From the NCBI RefSeq assembly GCF_004005565.1, contig NZ_SADD01000008.1:1-64000 (forward strand): 64,000 bases of DNA, written 5' to 3'. Made by a program: the position numbers and the translations under genes. Under the pieces are notes generated by a model that saw only the letters and a program-made list of their open reading frames with translations, was not told where the DNA came from and searched no databases. Numbering within the stretch: the stretch's first letter is position 1; each line of letters opens with the position of its first letter. Positions 47,345 through 55,664 of this stretch are shown here, piece by piece. Source of the DNA: Lujinxingia sediminis. GTDB taxonomy: Bacteria; Myxococcota_A; Bradymonadia; Bradymonadales; Bradymonadaceae.

Positions 47345-50300
47345 ATGAAAGTTCAATCGCGTGTCGCGGCTCTCGGAGCCGCGCTGGCAACGACTACGCT
47401 CTTTGCCGCTCCGGCGCTGGCAAGCGCGCCGCTGCTGGAGTGTCCGGGCGGGGGCTACGGCACCAGCCTGATCAGTTCGGTCCAGGGTGGCCTGGATGAT
47501 GGATCGGCGCCTATCTCGATTGCCGGGGTCTTCCCCAACGGCATGGATGTGCTCGATACGCGCTTCACCAACGCCTGGGTGAACATCAACGGCACGATCA
47601 CCTTTAAAGATCCGTTGGCAACGTACACGCCTGATGCCATCCCCGGGCTCTCGCAGCCGACGATCGCGCCCTATTTTGCGGACGTCGATTTCCGCCCTCG
47701 TCTTTTTCAGTCGCGTCAGGGTGATATGACCTTCTGCGAGGACCCGGTCAATAACCGGGTGCTCGTCACGTGGAAGGATGTCGGTTACTTCAACAAGAAA
47801 ACCAACAAGCTCAACAGTTTTCAGGTGGTGTTGAAAAACACCGAAGGGGAGTGTGCGGACGCGGAGACCTTCGATGTGGAGTTCCGCTACAACCGTCTGG
47901 AATGGACCACTGGCGACGAGAGCGGTGGTTCCAACGGTGAGGGCGGCACGCCGGCGGTGGCGGGCATTGATGCCGGCGATGAACTCTCCGCAGAGAAGCT
48001 CCCGGGCAGTGGCACCGCCGCTGTGCTGGATCTGGTGAACCAAACGAACACCGGTACCCCGGGGGTCTTTGAGTTCCGCGTGGCCGGCTGGACGATGCCT
48101 GAGTGTGGTGATGGCAACGTCGATCTCTGCGAAGAGTGCGACGGCAGCGCGGGATGCACGCCGATCTGTACCGTGAGCGTGTGCGGCGACGGCTTTGTGG
48201 AGCCGGGCGTCGAGCAGTGCGACGGCGAAGCCTTCGCCGGCGGCGCGGCGAGCTGCCCGGCCGGCTACACGGGCACGCCCCTGTGCAACAACGATCCGAA
48301 CAACGCGCTGGCCGATGGTACCTGCACGGTTGACGCGGTGCCGGCGGGCTGCGTGGATGTGGACGAGTGCGCCGAGACGACCGGCATCTGTGGTGACGCC
48401 TCCTGCGTGAACACCGATGGCGGCTACAGCTGCGTGTGCGATGCGGGCTACGAGTTTAACGGCTCCACCTGCGTGGACGTGGATGAGTGCACCGAGACGC
48501 CTGGCGTCTGTGGCGCGGGCACCTGCTCCAACACCGGCGGTGACTACAGCTGCGCCTGTGACGCGGGCTACGAATTCGACGGCACCACCTGCGTGAACGT
48601 GGACGAGTGCAGCGCGAGCGCTGGCGTTTGTGGCGAAGGCACCTGCACCGACACCGACGGCGCTTACACCTGCACCTGTGATGCGGGCTACGAGTTTAAC
48701 GGCTCCACCTGCGTGGACGTCAACGAGTGCACCGAGACGCCGGGCATCTGTGGCGCGGGCACCTGCTCCAACACCGGCGGTGACTACAGCTGCGCCTGTG
48801 ACGCGGGCTACGAATTCGACGGCACCACCTGCGTGAACGTCGATGAGTGCGCCGGGAACGCCGGCGTCTGTGGCTCGGGCACCTGCACCGACACCGATGG
48901 CTCTTATAGCTGCGCCTGTGAAGCGGGCTACGAGTTCAACGGCACCACCTGCCAGGACGTCAACGAGTGCACCGAGACGCCGGGCATCTGTGGCGAGGGG
49001 CGCTGCATTAACACCGGCGGATCCTACAGCTGCAACTGCACGGGCGGCTACGAGTTCGTCAACGGCACCTGCGAAGATGTTGACGAGTGCGCTGAGACCC
49101 CGGGTATCTGTGGCGAAGGCACCTGCACCGACACCGACGGCGCGTACAGCTGCACCTGCCCGGCGGGCTACGAGTTTAACGGCACGACCTGCGTGGACGT
49201 GGATGAGTGCGCCGACACGACCACCTGTGGCGCGGGCACCTGCACCAACACCGACGGTGGCTACAGCTGCGGTTGCCCGGAAGGCTACGTGTCCAACAAC
49301 GGCACCTGCGAGAACGTGGATGAGTGCACCGAGAACGCTGGCGTCTGTGGCGCGGGCACCTGCTCCGACACCGATGGCGCGTACGAGTGCGCCTGTGAAG
49401 AGGGCTACGAGTTCGCCAACGGCACCTGCGAGAACGTGGATGAGTGCGCGCAGAGCACCGACACCTGCTCGGAGAACGCCACCTGCACCGACACCGACGG
49501 CGCGTACGAGTGCGGCTGCGAGCCCGGGTATGCCGGCAATGGTGAGGTCTGCACCGTGGTCGTGACCATTATCAGCCCCGACACCAGCTTCCCGGTGAAC
49601 AACCCCACGCCGACCTTCGAAGGGACCGGCGAGCCGGGTGCAGTTGTGGAGCTGAGCGTGGACGGCGAAGTCGTGGGTACCGCGACCGTGGACCCCGATG
49701 GTGAGTGGACGATCGTTCTGGACGAGCCGCTGGAAGACGGTGAGTACAGCGTTGTGGTTGGCGATGGCAGCAGCACCGACGAGGTGACGCTGGTGATCGA
49801 CACCCTGGCGCCGGAACTCGAAGTCACGCTGCCCGAGCAGGATGTGCGCTACTCCAACTCGCCGGACGCGATCGAAGGCCAGGCCGAGCCGGGCAACCAG
49901 ATCGATATCGTCATCAACGGTGAGCACGTGGGTACGACCACCGCCGACGAAAATGGCGAGTTTGAGTTTGAACTCGACGAAGCGCTGGAAGATGGCGTGT
50001 ACGAAGTGATCGTCAGCGCCACCGACGACGCCGGTAACACCACCGACGAGATCGTGGACTTCTCGGTCGACGGCAGCGCTGAGCTGCAGATCGAGACCCC
50101 CGAAGACGAAAGCACCGTGCGCACCTCCACGCCCACCATCAGCGGTACGGCGGAGCCGGGCACCATCGTTGTGGTGCTGATCGACGGTGAAGAAGTCGCC
50201 CAGGTTGAAGCCGACGAAGAGGGTGAGTGGACCTACACCCTGGAAGAGGCGCTGGAAGACGGCGAGTACGACGTGGTCGTTCAGGCCGATTCGCCCTCGG

Positions 50301-50998
50301 GCACCCGTCAGGATCAGGTGGAGATCACGGTCGACACCACCACCACCGACGTCACGATCGAGAAGCCCGGCACCGATGTCCCCACCTCGGAGGCGACTCC
50401 GGAGTTCAGCGGTACCGCAGCCCCCGGCGCCACCGTCACCATCATCATCGATGGTGAAGAGGTTGCCGAGGTCGAAGCCGACCCCAACGGTCAGTGGAGC
50501 TACGTGCCCGAAGACGACCTGAGCGAAGGCGAGCACACCGTGACGGTGATTGCTGAAGACGAGGGCATTGAGACCGAAGCGACGGTGGACTTTGAAGTCG
50601 ACCTGACCCCGCCCACCCTGGAGGTGACTTCTCCCAGGGGCGGCAGCGAGTGGTTCGGTGAGCCGGTAGTCGTCGAAGGTGAGGCCGAGCCCGGTAGCGT
50701 GATCGTGATCGAAGTCGACGGCGAAGTCGTCGAGACGATCGAGGTGGGCGAAGACGGCCAGTGGTCGACGACGCTGCCCGGCGATGTGACCGAAGGTGAG
50801 CACGTGGTCACCGTCCGCGCCGAAGATCCGGCCGGCAATACCACCGAAGAGCAGCGCACGTTCAACGTGACCTATGGCGAGTTGGCCGGTGGTAGCGTGC
50901 TGGCGGGCTGCGCCTCGGCGCCGGGCACCGGTGGCAACGGCCTGTGGCTGGTGCTGGCCGCGCTGGGTCTGGTGATTGGCCGGCGTCGCCGCCGCTAA
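47345..50998 (+). CDS. Large nidogen/EGF/Ig surface protein with MYXO-CTERM-like tail
   Basis: 1217 residues with a signal peptide (LFAAPALA). Residues ~30-235 resemble a nidogen-type NIDO domain (GVFPNGMDVLDTRF, NGTITFKDPL). A short Cys stretch follows (~250-335). Residues ~338-740 are ten calcium-binding EGF repeats of ~40 residues, each starting D-x-D/N-E-C and with six Cys. Residues ~740-1180 are five Ig-like repeats (each with EPGxxV..DGE..G.A..D..G.W). The end is GCASAPG, a hydrophobic helix (LWLVLAALGLVIG) and RRRRR, the Cys-hydrophobic-Arg form of MYXO-CTERM anchors. ATG 47345 follows GAGG, and two earlier ATGs are weaker. Probably a calcium-dependent surface adhesin. Confidence 0.9.
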   Translation: MKVQSRVAALGAALATTTLFAAPALASAPLLECPGGGYGTSLISSVQGGLDDGSAPISIAGVFPNGMDVLDTRFTNAWVNINGTITFKDPLATYTPDAIPGLSQPTIAPYFADVDFRPRLFQSRQGDMTFCEDPVNNRVLVTWKDVGYFNKKTNKLNSFQVVLKNTEGECADAETFDVEFRYNRLEWTTGDESGGSNGEGGTPAVAGIDAGDELSAEKLPGSGTAAVLDLVNQTNTGTPGVFEFRVAGWTMPECGDGNVDLCEECDGSAGCTPICTVSVCGDGFVEPGVEQCDGEAFAGGAASCPAGYTGTPLCNNDPNNALADGTCTVDAVPAGCVDVDECAETTGICGDASCVNTDGGYSCVCDAGYEFNGSTCVDVDECTETPGVCGAGTCSNTGGDYSCACDAGYEFDGTTCVNVDECSASAGVCGEGTCTDTDGAYTCTCDAGYEFNGSTCVDVNECTETPGICGAGTCSNTGGDYSCACDAGYEFDGTTCVNVDECAGNAGVCGSGTCTDTDGSYSCACEAGYEFNGTTCQDVNECTETPGICGEGRCINTGGSYSCNCTGGYEFVNGTCEDVDECAETPGICGEGTCTDTDGAYSCTCPAGYEFNGTTCVDVDECADTTTCGAGTCTNTDGGYSCGCPEGYVSNNGTCENVDECTENAGVCGAGTCSDTDGAYECACEEGYEFANGTCENVDECAQSTDTCSENATCTDTDGAYECGCEPGYAGNGEVCTVVVTIISPDTSFPVNNPTPTFEGTGEPGAVVELSVDGEVVGTATVDPDGEWTIVLDEPLEDGEYSVVVGDGSSTDEVTLVIDTLAPELEVTLPEQDVRYSNSPDAIEGQAEPGNQIDIVINGEHVGTTTADENGEFEFELDEALEDGVYEVIVSATDDAGNTTDEIVDFSVDGSAELQIETPEDESTVRTSTPTISGTAEPGTIVVVLIDGEEVAQVEADEEGEWTYTLEEALEDGEYDVVVQADSPSGTRQDQVEITVDTTTTDVTIEKPGTDVPTSEATPEFSGTAAPGATVTIIIDGEEVAEVEADPNGQWSYVPEDDLSEGEHTVTVIAEDEGIETEATVDFEVDLTPPTLEVTSPRGGSEWFGEPVVVEGEAEPGSVIVIEVDGEVVETIEVGEDGQWSTTLPGDVTEGEHVVTVRAEDPAGNTTEEQRTFNVTYGELAGGSVLAGCASAPGTGGNGLWLVLAALGLVIGRRRRR
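48357..49560 (+). repeat. Ten ~120-bp EGF-encoding repeats
   Basis: Within the large surface protein gene the EGF units are highly alike in DNA as well as protein; for example the units beginning near 48477 and 48717 share long identical runs. The period is 120 bp, with small changes (units 8 to 10 differ by a few bases). Such near-identity points to recent duplication or gene conversion and means copy number could vary between strains. Confidence 0.85.
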
Positions 50999-51020
50999 TC
51001 CCCGCTAAGCGTTAGTCCCT

Positions 51021-51053
51021 CAACGGCCCCCTTCATAGTGGAGGGGGCCGTTG
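51021..51053 (+). terminator. Hairpin after the surface protein gene
   Basis: CAACGGCCCCCT (51021-51032) pairs with AGGGGGCCGTTG (51042-51053). The loop is 9 nt and no T-run follows, so termination is probably partial or Rho-aided. No gene is seen from here to 51291. Confidence 0.65.
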
Positions 51054-51291
51054 TGCTCTGGCCCTGCGCGTTTCCGATTCGGGGAGATGGTCGTGGGAAT
51101 TGACAGTCCAGAGAGTGCAGGCATAGTATGCGCCGCATTGGCCGCGTATTCTGCGACGTAGGGGCGAGCCTCGAAGTTCAGAGCGCCCGCCCAACGCGAC
51201 CAAGGTTGCGGCAAGCTCGGTTCCGGAGCGAGCCCTGATGGCAGGGCGTGAACCGGTTTTCCTGATGTGAATTCGAATGAAGGAGAGATTC

Positions 51292-52095
51292 ATGAAGCGT
51301 GGAATTCAATTGTTGATCGTCGCCCTGGCGAGCGCCGGACTGGTCTTCTCGGGTTGTGATAAGCCGGCCGAAGAGCCTGCCACCACCGAAGAAGCCGCCC
51401 CTGAAGAGCCCACCGAAGAGGAAGCGGCTCCGGAAGAGGAGGTTGTTGAGGAAGAAGAGGCGGCCGAAGTCAACGAAGACATGTACGTCAACGCCGCGTT
51501 TGAAGTGACCTGCGTCAACGCGCAGATCGAAGACCCGGCGCGCGCCACCGAGATCAAAAACGAGATCTACCCGCGCTACGGCTTCACCGAAGAGAGCTTC
51601 AACGCGGCCCAGGAGCAGATGGCTGAGCGCGAGAGCGTGAAGATGGCCATTGAGACTCGCATGGAGAAGTGCACCGCTGAGCTGGCCGAGTCGCTGGCCG
51701 AAGCCGGTGCCGCCGAAGGCGAAGAAGCTGCTGCTGAGGAAGCTCCCGCCGAAGAGGGCTCCGCCGCCAAGAAGGCGCCGGCCAAGCCTCGCCCCGCCAA
51801 GACCGGTTCGATGAACGGTAACTTCGGTGGTGGCGGCTTCGAAGGTGCCTCCATCCGCATGATGGTTCGCCCGGACTTCAAAGTTAACGGTCAGGTTCGC
51901 GGTAACCGTGAAGGCGCCGCCTTCGCCATTCCCTTCAACGGCGAAGTCTCCACCGATGGCACGATCTCGGCCACCGGTGAGCGCGACGGTAACACCGTCA
52001 GCGTCAGCGGTAAGCTGACCTCGGCCGGCGCCGCCGGTAAGATCGAGGGCTCGGTGCACCAGCGTGACTACAGCGTGAACTACAACGCCAACTGA
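51292..52095 (+). CDS. Lipoprotein with Glu-rich linker and C-terminal beta domain
   Basis: 267 residues. The lipobox is VFSGC near residue 17, followed by a very Glu/Pro/Ala-rich stretch to ~65. Residues ~65-150 are helical (VNAAFEVTCVNAQIEDPARA; AERESVKMAIETRMEKC). A second Ala/Lys/Pro linker (~160-185) leads to a small beta domain rich in Gly/Asn (GSMNGNFGGGGFEGASIRM, TISATGERDGNTVSVSG). Function unknown; the beta domain may bind a ligand or partner. ATG 51292 follows AGGAGAGATTC. It ends before a good terminator. Confidence 0.7.
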   Translation: MKRGIQLLIVALASAGLVFSGCDKPAEEPATTEEAAPEEPTEEEAAPEEEVVEEEEAAEVNEDMYVNAAFEVTCVNAQIEDPARATEIKNEIYPRYGFTEESFNAAQEQMAERESVKMAIETRMEKCTAELAESLAEAGAAEGEEAAAEEAPAEEGSAAKKAPAKPRPAKTGSMNGNFGGGGFEGASIRMMVRPDFKVNGQVRGNREGAAFAIPFNGEVSTDGTISATGERDGNTVSVSGKLTSAGAAGKIEGSVHQRDYSVNYNAN

Positions 52096-52154
52096 GTTTC
52101 GTAGCGAGCGTGTGTGAAGCGCGCTCGCTCCTCAGCAGGTGTAGGAGTAGTGAG

Positions 52155-52184
52155 AAAGGCCGAGGGAAACCCCCTCGGCCTTTT
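52155..52184 (+). terminator. Rho-independent terminator
   Basis: AAAGGCCGAGGG (52155-52166) pairs with CCCTCGGCCTTTT across a short loop, ending with TTTT. It closes the surface-protein block. The 294-bp region to the next start (52479) shows no gene. Confidence 0.85.
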
Positions 52185-52478
52185 GTGCTCTGGTCGCTCG
52201 TTACAACGCCGTGAGGCAACGTTGACACCATGTCTGCTGCATGGAGAGCACTCTGAGCTGTGTTGCTAAAGCATCGCCTGTGGTTTGCGCTTTGCGGGGG
52301 CCGCTCTCACGATCGCATCCAAAGGCGTCAACATGGCCTCAGGGCGCTATAAGCCATGTGCGCCAAGTTGTCGCCACCTTAACAATGGGTTATGGTGGCC
52401 CGGCCTTGCGAAGGTATGACACGACCCAACGACGCTGCCCCGGGGAGCGAAGACGGTCACGACAGGAGGCCACAAGGT

Positions 52479-53750
52479 ATGCGCTTTTGCACCACTTGCG
52501 GGCGAAATTTCGAAGAAGCCATCGACGTGTGTCCCCATGACGGGACGCCTCTTTTTGGCATGGCTGGCGATGAGCCGGAGGCAGCACCCGAGCCCGAGAG
52601 CGGAGCCGGCATGCCGATGGGGGCGACCGAGAGCATGGAGAGCGCGGAGCCCTCGCTGACCTCGATGGACGCTTCGGTCGATCTCTTCGGGGATGCCGAT
52701 GCCTCGTCGCAGGCGGCCGTGGAGTTGACGCCGGCACCCGGGCAGCCGCCCGAGGCGCAGGACGAGGCCGACGCGCTCGATGCGGACGACGATCTGGCAC
52801 TGGCCGATGCTCCCGATGAGCCTGAAGACAACCTGGAGCCGGAGCCTGCCGAAGAGGTGGTCGCAGAGAGTGCCCCGGCCGCGGTCGAAGATGAGCTCTT
52901 CGGCGATGCGGATGATGAGGAGCCGGAGGTAGCTGCGGCGCTGGCACTTGATGAGGCGGCGCTCTTTGGCGACGAGGAACCGGCAGCGGAACCGGCAGCG
53001 GTGGCGCCCTCGCCGGAGGTCGCTGAGCCGAAGTTGGAGCCGCGTCGTGCGCCTGTACCTACGCCCGCGCCGGTGGCCGAGCCTGCCAGGAAAGAGGGTG
53101 GCTCGAAGATCGGGATTGTGCTGGTGCTTATCATCGTGCTCGGACTTGCCGGCGGCGCGGCCTGGTACTTCACCGTGGGCCCCGGTGCTGCGGTGCCAGC
53201 TTCCGGTGCGACGCAGGTTGCGCCCGAAGCGCCGGCGGCTGAGGAGCCACCGGCGGCCATCGGAGAGCCAGGCGTTGAGGACACTCCTGCGCCTTCGGAG
53301 AGCGACGAGGCTGGCGAGCCGGGCGTGGAGGCACCGACGGATTCGATCCCCGGTGATGCGCCGTTAGACGAAGAGTCCGCGGGTGAAGACGGAGCTGAAG
53401 CTCAGGTCGAGGCTACGGCCGAAGAGCCCGCTGAGGTTGAACAGGCCCCGGAGCCGGCCGCACGGCCGGAGCCTAAACCTGAACCGAAGCCCGAAGTGCG
53501 TCAGCGCCCGCGCCCCGTGAAGACGGTCGAGCGCCCGGCTCCCGCGCCGGAGCCCGAGCCTCAGCCTGAGCCCGAGATTGTCGCTGAGCCCGAACCCGAA
53601 GCCACGCCGGAGCCGGAGCCTTCGCGCACCATCGAGATTGTGCAGCCCAAACCTGAGCCCGCTGAAGAAGAAGCGGCCGCCGAAGGTGAGGGTGAGGAGC
53701 TGTCCGCAGAAGAGCAGCTCAAACTCGAGCTGGAGCGTATGCGTCAGTAA
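52479..53750 (+). CDS. Zinc-ribbon membrane protein with long Pro/Glu stalks
   Basis: 423 residues. The N-terminus is a zinc ribbon (FCTTCGRNF then DVCPHDGTPLF, a C-x2-C...C pattern). Residues ~30-210 are acidic low-complexity sequence with a repeated short motif DLFGDAD/ELFGDAD/ALFGDE. A single transmembrane helix follows (GIVLVLIIVLGLAGGAAWYF, about 210-230), then ~190 residues rich in Pro, Glu and Ala with PEPEP runs. The topology would put the zinc ribbon inside and the stalk outside, similar to TonB-type or adventurous-motility accessory proteins, but the function is unknown. ATG 52479 is supported by AGGAGG about 10 bases upstream. Confidence 0.75.
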   Translation: MRFCTTCGRNFEEAIDVCPHDGTPLFGMAGDEPEAAPEPESGAGMPMGATESMESAEPSLTSMDASVDLFGDADASSQAAVELTPAPGQPPEAQDEADALDADDDLALADAPDEPEDNLEPEPAEEVVAESAPAAVEDELFGDADDEEPEVAAALALDEAALFGDEEPAAEPAAVAPSPEVAEPKLEPRRAPVPTPAPVAEPARKEGGSKIGIVLVLIIVLGLAGGAAWYFTVGPGAAVPASGATQVAPEAPAAEEPPAAIGEPGVEDTPAPSESDEAGEPGVEAPTDSIPGDAPLDEESAGEDGAEAQVEATAEEPAEVEQAPEPAARPEPKPEPKPEVRQRPRPVKTVERPAPAPEPEPQPEPEIVAEPEPEATPEPEPSRTIEIVQPKPEPAEEEAAAEGEGEELSAEEQLKLELERMRQ

Positions 53751-53775
53751 GAGCACTGTCCTGTATACGGAATAA

Positions 53776-53815
53776 GAAACGCCCCCGACGTGACCGTCGG
53801 GGGCGTTTCTTTTTG
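53776..53815. terminator. Bidirectional terminator
   Basis: GAAACGCCCCCGACG (53776-53790) pairs with CGTCGGGGGCGTTTC (53795-53809), followed by TTTTT. It lies between the convergent zinc-ribbon and NDH-2-like genes and probably serves both. Confidence 0.9.
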
Positions 53816-53842
53816 AAGGTATGACAGCCGGTGCTGCGTCGA

Positions 53843-55087
53843 TCATTTTGCCGTGCGGTCCGTTGGCGAGGTCTTCAGTGCGTCACTCTCAAGTGCGGCA
53901 GGGCGCTGATCCCAGTCGGGACGTGAGGCTCTCAGCGCGATCCAGTCCATCAGCAGGAGCGCTTTCTGGAAGGCCTGGGGCATCAGCGCTGTGAAGTAGA
54001 GCCGGTAGGCCAGCCAGGCGGCGCGCCCCTCAAAGGCACGTCCCAAAAGGTCGAGGGCGGCGTTGGCACGTCCCAGCGTCACAAAGTCGCCGCGATCCTC
54101 ATACACAAAAGGTCGGCGCGCGCGGCCTACGAGGTCGGCGAGCAGGTTCTGAGCGGCCTGGCGTCCAGCCTGCATGGCCACCTGAGCGTTGCGCGGTGAT
54201 GTCCCGGGTACGGCGGCGGCATCGCCTACCGCGTAGATGCGTCGATGACCTTCAACCTGCAAGGTGGCCTCGACCTTCAGCCGCCCCAGCGCATCGACCG
54301 GCAATCCGGCCTCGGCCACCCAGGTATGGCCGCGTCGGCCGGCCAGATGAAAGACGTGAGCAGCATCGATCGCGGTGCCATCGTCCAGGCGAAGTCCCTC
54401 ATCGCCCCACGCGACGACCTGCCTCCCGGTGTGCAGCCTTACGCCGAGGTGTTCGAGATAGCGCGTGGCGATCGTGCTCATCTCATCGGAATGATCGGCA
54501 AGGACCCGATCGCGCGTCTCAATCAAGGAGATCTCCACGGGGCGATCGAGCTCAGGGTTGCGGGCACGCACGTCTTCAATGGCGCTGGCGAGCTCTGCGC
54601 ACCATTCCACCCCGTCGGTGCTTGCGCCCACGACTGCAAAGCGCCAGGGACTCTGATCGCCAAACTCGAAGAGCCCGGCCAGGCGGTCGCGGATCTCGAC
54701 GGCGCGGCGGACCGAGTCGGGTGTGAGCGCGCGATCGGCCCCCTCAAAGGCCTGCTCATCACGAGCGGTGCCCGGCGCCAGGATCACATAGTCGAAGTCG
54801 ACCTCGCCGCGGTCGGTGATTAGCACGCGGCGCGCCAGGTCGATGCGTTCGACCCGGGCCACCAGCACCTCGGTGCTCGCGTCGAAGGCCTCGTCGAGCG
54901 GAGTGGTAATATGCCCCGGATCGAGCTCATCGCTGGCCACGTTGTAGAGCAGGGGGCTGAAGACAAACGAACTCTGATCGCTGATCAGGGTGAGTTTTAC
55001 GCGGCTGCGGCTTAGCAGCGCATCTTCCAGGGTGCGGGCGGCGTGGTAGCCGGCGAAACCGCTCCCGAGAACAACGATCTTACGCAT
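53843..55087 (-). CDS. NADH dehydrogenase-like flavoprotein (NDH-2 type)
   Basis: 414 residues with the two-dinucleotide fold of type II NADH dehydrogenases. The FAD site is IVVLGSGFAGYHAARTLE at residue 3, SSFVFSPLLYNVASDELDP lies near 50 as in NDH-2, the NAD site is in FAVVGASTDGVEWCAELA near 160 (first glycine changed to Ala/Ser context), and the second FAD motif is IYAVGDAAAVPG near 300. The C-terminal part, which binds the membrane in true NDH-2, is short and carries LYFTALMPQAFQKALLL. A sulfide:quinone-reductase or ferredoxin-type role is possible. GGAGCG lies 6 bases before ATG 55087. Divergent from nrdJ. Confidence 0.8.
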   Translation of the reverse strand: MRKIVVLGSGFAGYHAARTLEDALLSRSRVKLTLISDQSSFVFSPLLYNVASDELDPGHITTPLDEAFDASTEVLVARVERIDLARRVLITDRGEVDFDYVILAPGTARDEQAFEGADRALTPDSVRRAVEIRDRLAGLFEFGDQSPWRFAVVGASTDGVEWCAELASAIEDVRARNPELDRPVEISLIETRDRVLADHSDEMSTIATRYLEHLGVRLHTGRQVVAWGDEGLRLDDGTAIDAAHVFHLAGRRGHTWVAEAGLPVDALGRLKVEATLQVEGHRRIYAVGDAAAVPGTSPRNAQVAMQAGRQAAQNLLADLVGRARRPFVYEDRGDFVTLGRANAALDLLGRAFEGRAAWLAYRLYFTALMPQAFQKALLLMDWIALRASRPDWDQRPAALESDALKTSPTDRTAK

Positions 55088-55411
55088 GGACGCTCCAGTC
55101 CGATGTGGCGTGGTTAAAACCCGGTAGGTCGCCGCCGCGCCGGCGTTTTGCAGGCGCGGCGCGAAGGGGCCGACAGTGAACCCTGTTCGTGTGCGGGGTG
55201 CAAGTCCGATCGCCGCCGTGCGGCGGCCGGTCAAAGCGAGGATCGCCAGTGACGACGCGCTCCCGGCGCTCATTGATCGATAAACGATCGCTGCAGATGT
55301 TGAAAAAGTGCTTCTAAATCAACATGTTATCGCAAGACTTCAGGGCCTCAATAAAGACTTGAAAGGTGGCCCCCTAAGGTCTTGAAATGTAAAGGGTTCG
55401 CCTCGTGCTCC

Positions 55412-55459
55412 TTTCTATATATAGTGGTGGGTGTGGGTAGGTGGCACAAGATGTTGGGG
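55412..55459 (+). promoter_or_regulatory. Tandem NrdR-like boxes upstream of nrdJ
   Basis: Box 1 (55412-55427) reads TTTCTATATATAGTGG and box 2 (55444-55459) GCACAAGATGTTGGGG. The NrdR consensus is ACACWATATATWGTGT: box 1 matches at its whole centre and box 2 at about 11 of 16 bases. The 16-bp gap between them is the spacing typical of paired NrdR sites. A -10-like TATAGT with a weak -35 (TTCGCC, 17 bp upstream) overlaps box 1, so binding would block it. Confidence 0.6.
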
Positions 55460-55478
55460 CGAAAGGATGTTAAGGCGT

Positions 55479-55506
55479 TTGACAGCGGGATCTCGGTTGG
55501 TACATT
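55479..55506 (+). promoter_or_regulatory. Candidate sigma70 promoter for nrdJ
   Basis: A perfect TTGACA (55479-55484) and TACATT (55501-55506) are separated by 16 bp. A hairpin (55511-55536) follows directly. The main transcript may also start from the alternative promoter overlapping NrdR box 1. The rest of the 577-bp gap 55088-55664 has no gene. Confidence 0.5.
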
Positions 55507-55510
55507 CGTC

Positions 55511-55536
55511 AGCCGCTTCGGTACGCCGAAGCGGCT
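55511..55536 (+). other. Perfect hairpin in the nrdJ leader
   Basis: AGCCGCTTCGG (55511-55521) pairs fully with CCGAAGCGGCT (55526-55536) around a 4-nt loop. It would be at or just after the predicted start of transcription from the TTGACA promoter. No T-run follows. It may stabilise the transcript or have a regulatory role; neither is shown. Confidence 0.6.
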
Positions 55537-55664
55537 TGCGCCAGGGGCCTGCGGGGAAAACGAAATAAAGCGAAATCATGAGGCCTGCTGGTCACGCATA
55601 GCGCTGTTGTTATGTTCAGATTATTGGGGCGAAAGAGACCCACCATCGTTGGAGAGAGGGAGTA

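Noticed and set aside
55088-55664. Cobalamin riboswitch upstream of nrdJ
   Set aside because: A GGTGCAAGTCCG string is seen near 55196, but the conserved B12-box and the needed helices are not found; it lies far upstream and next to the divergent gene.
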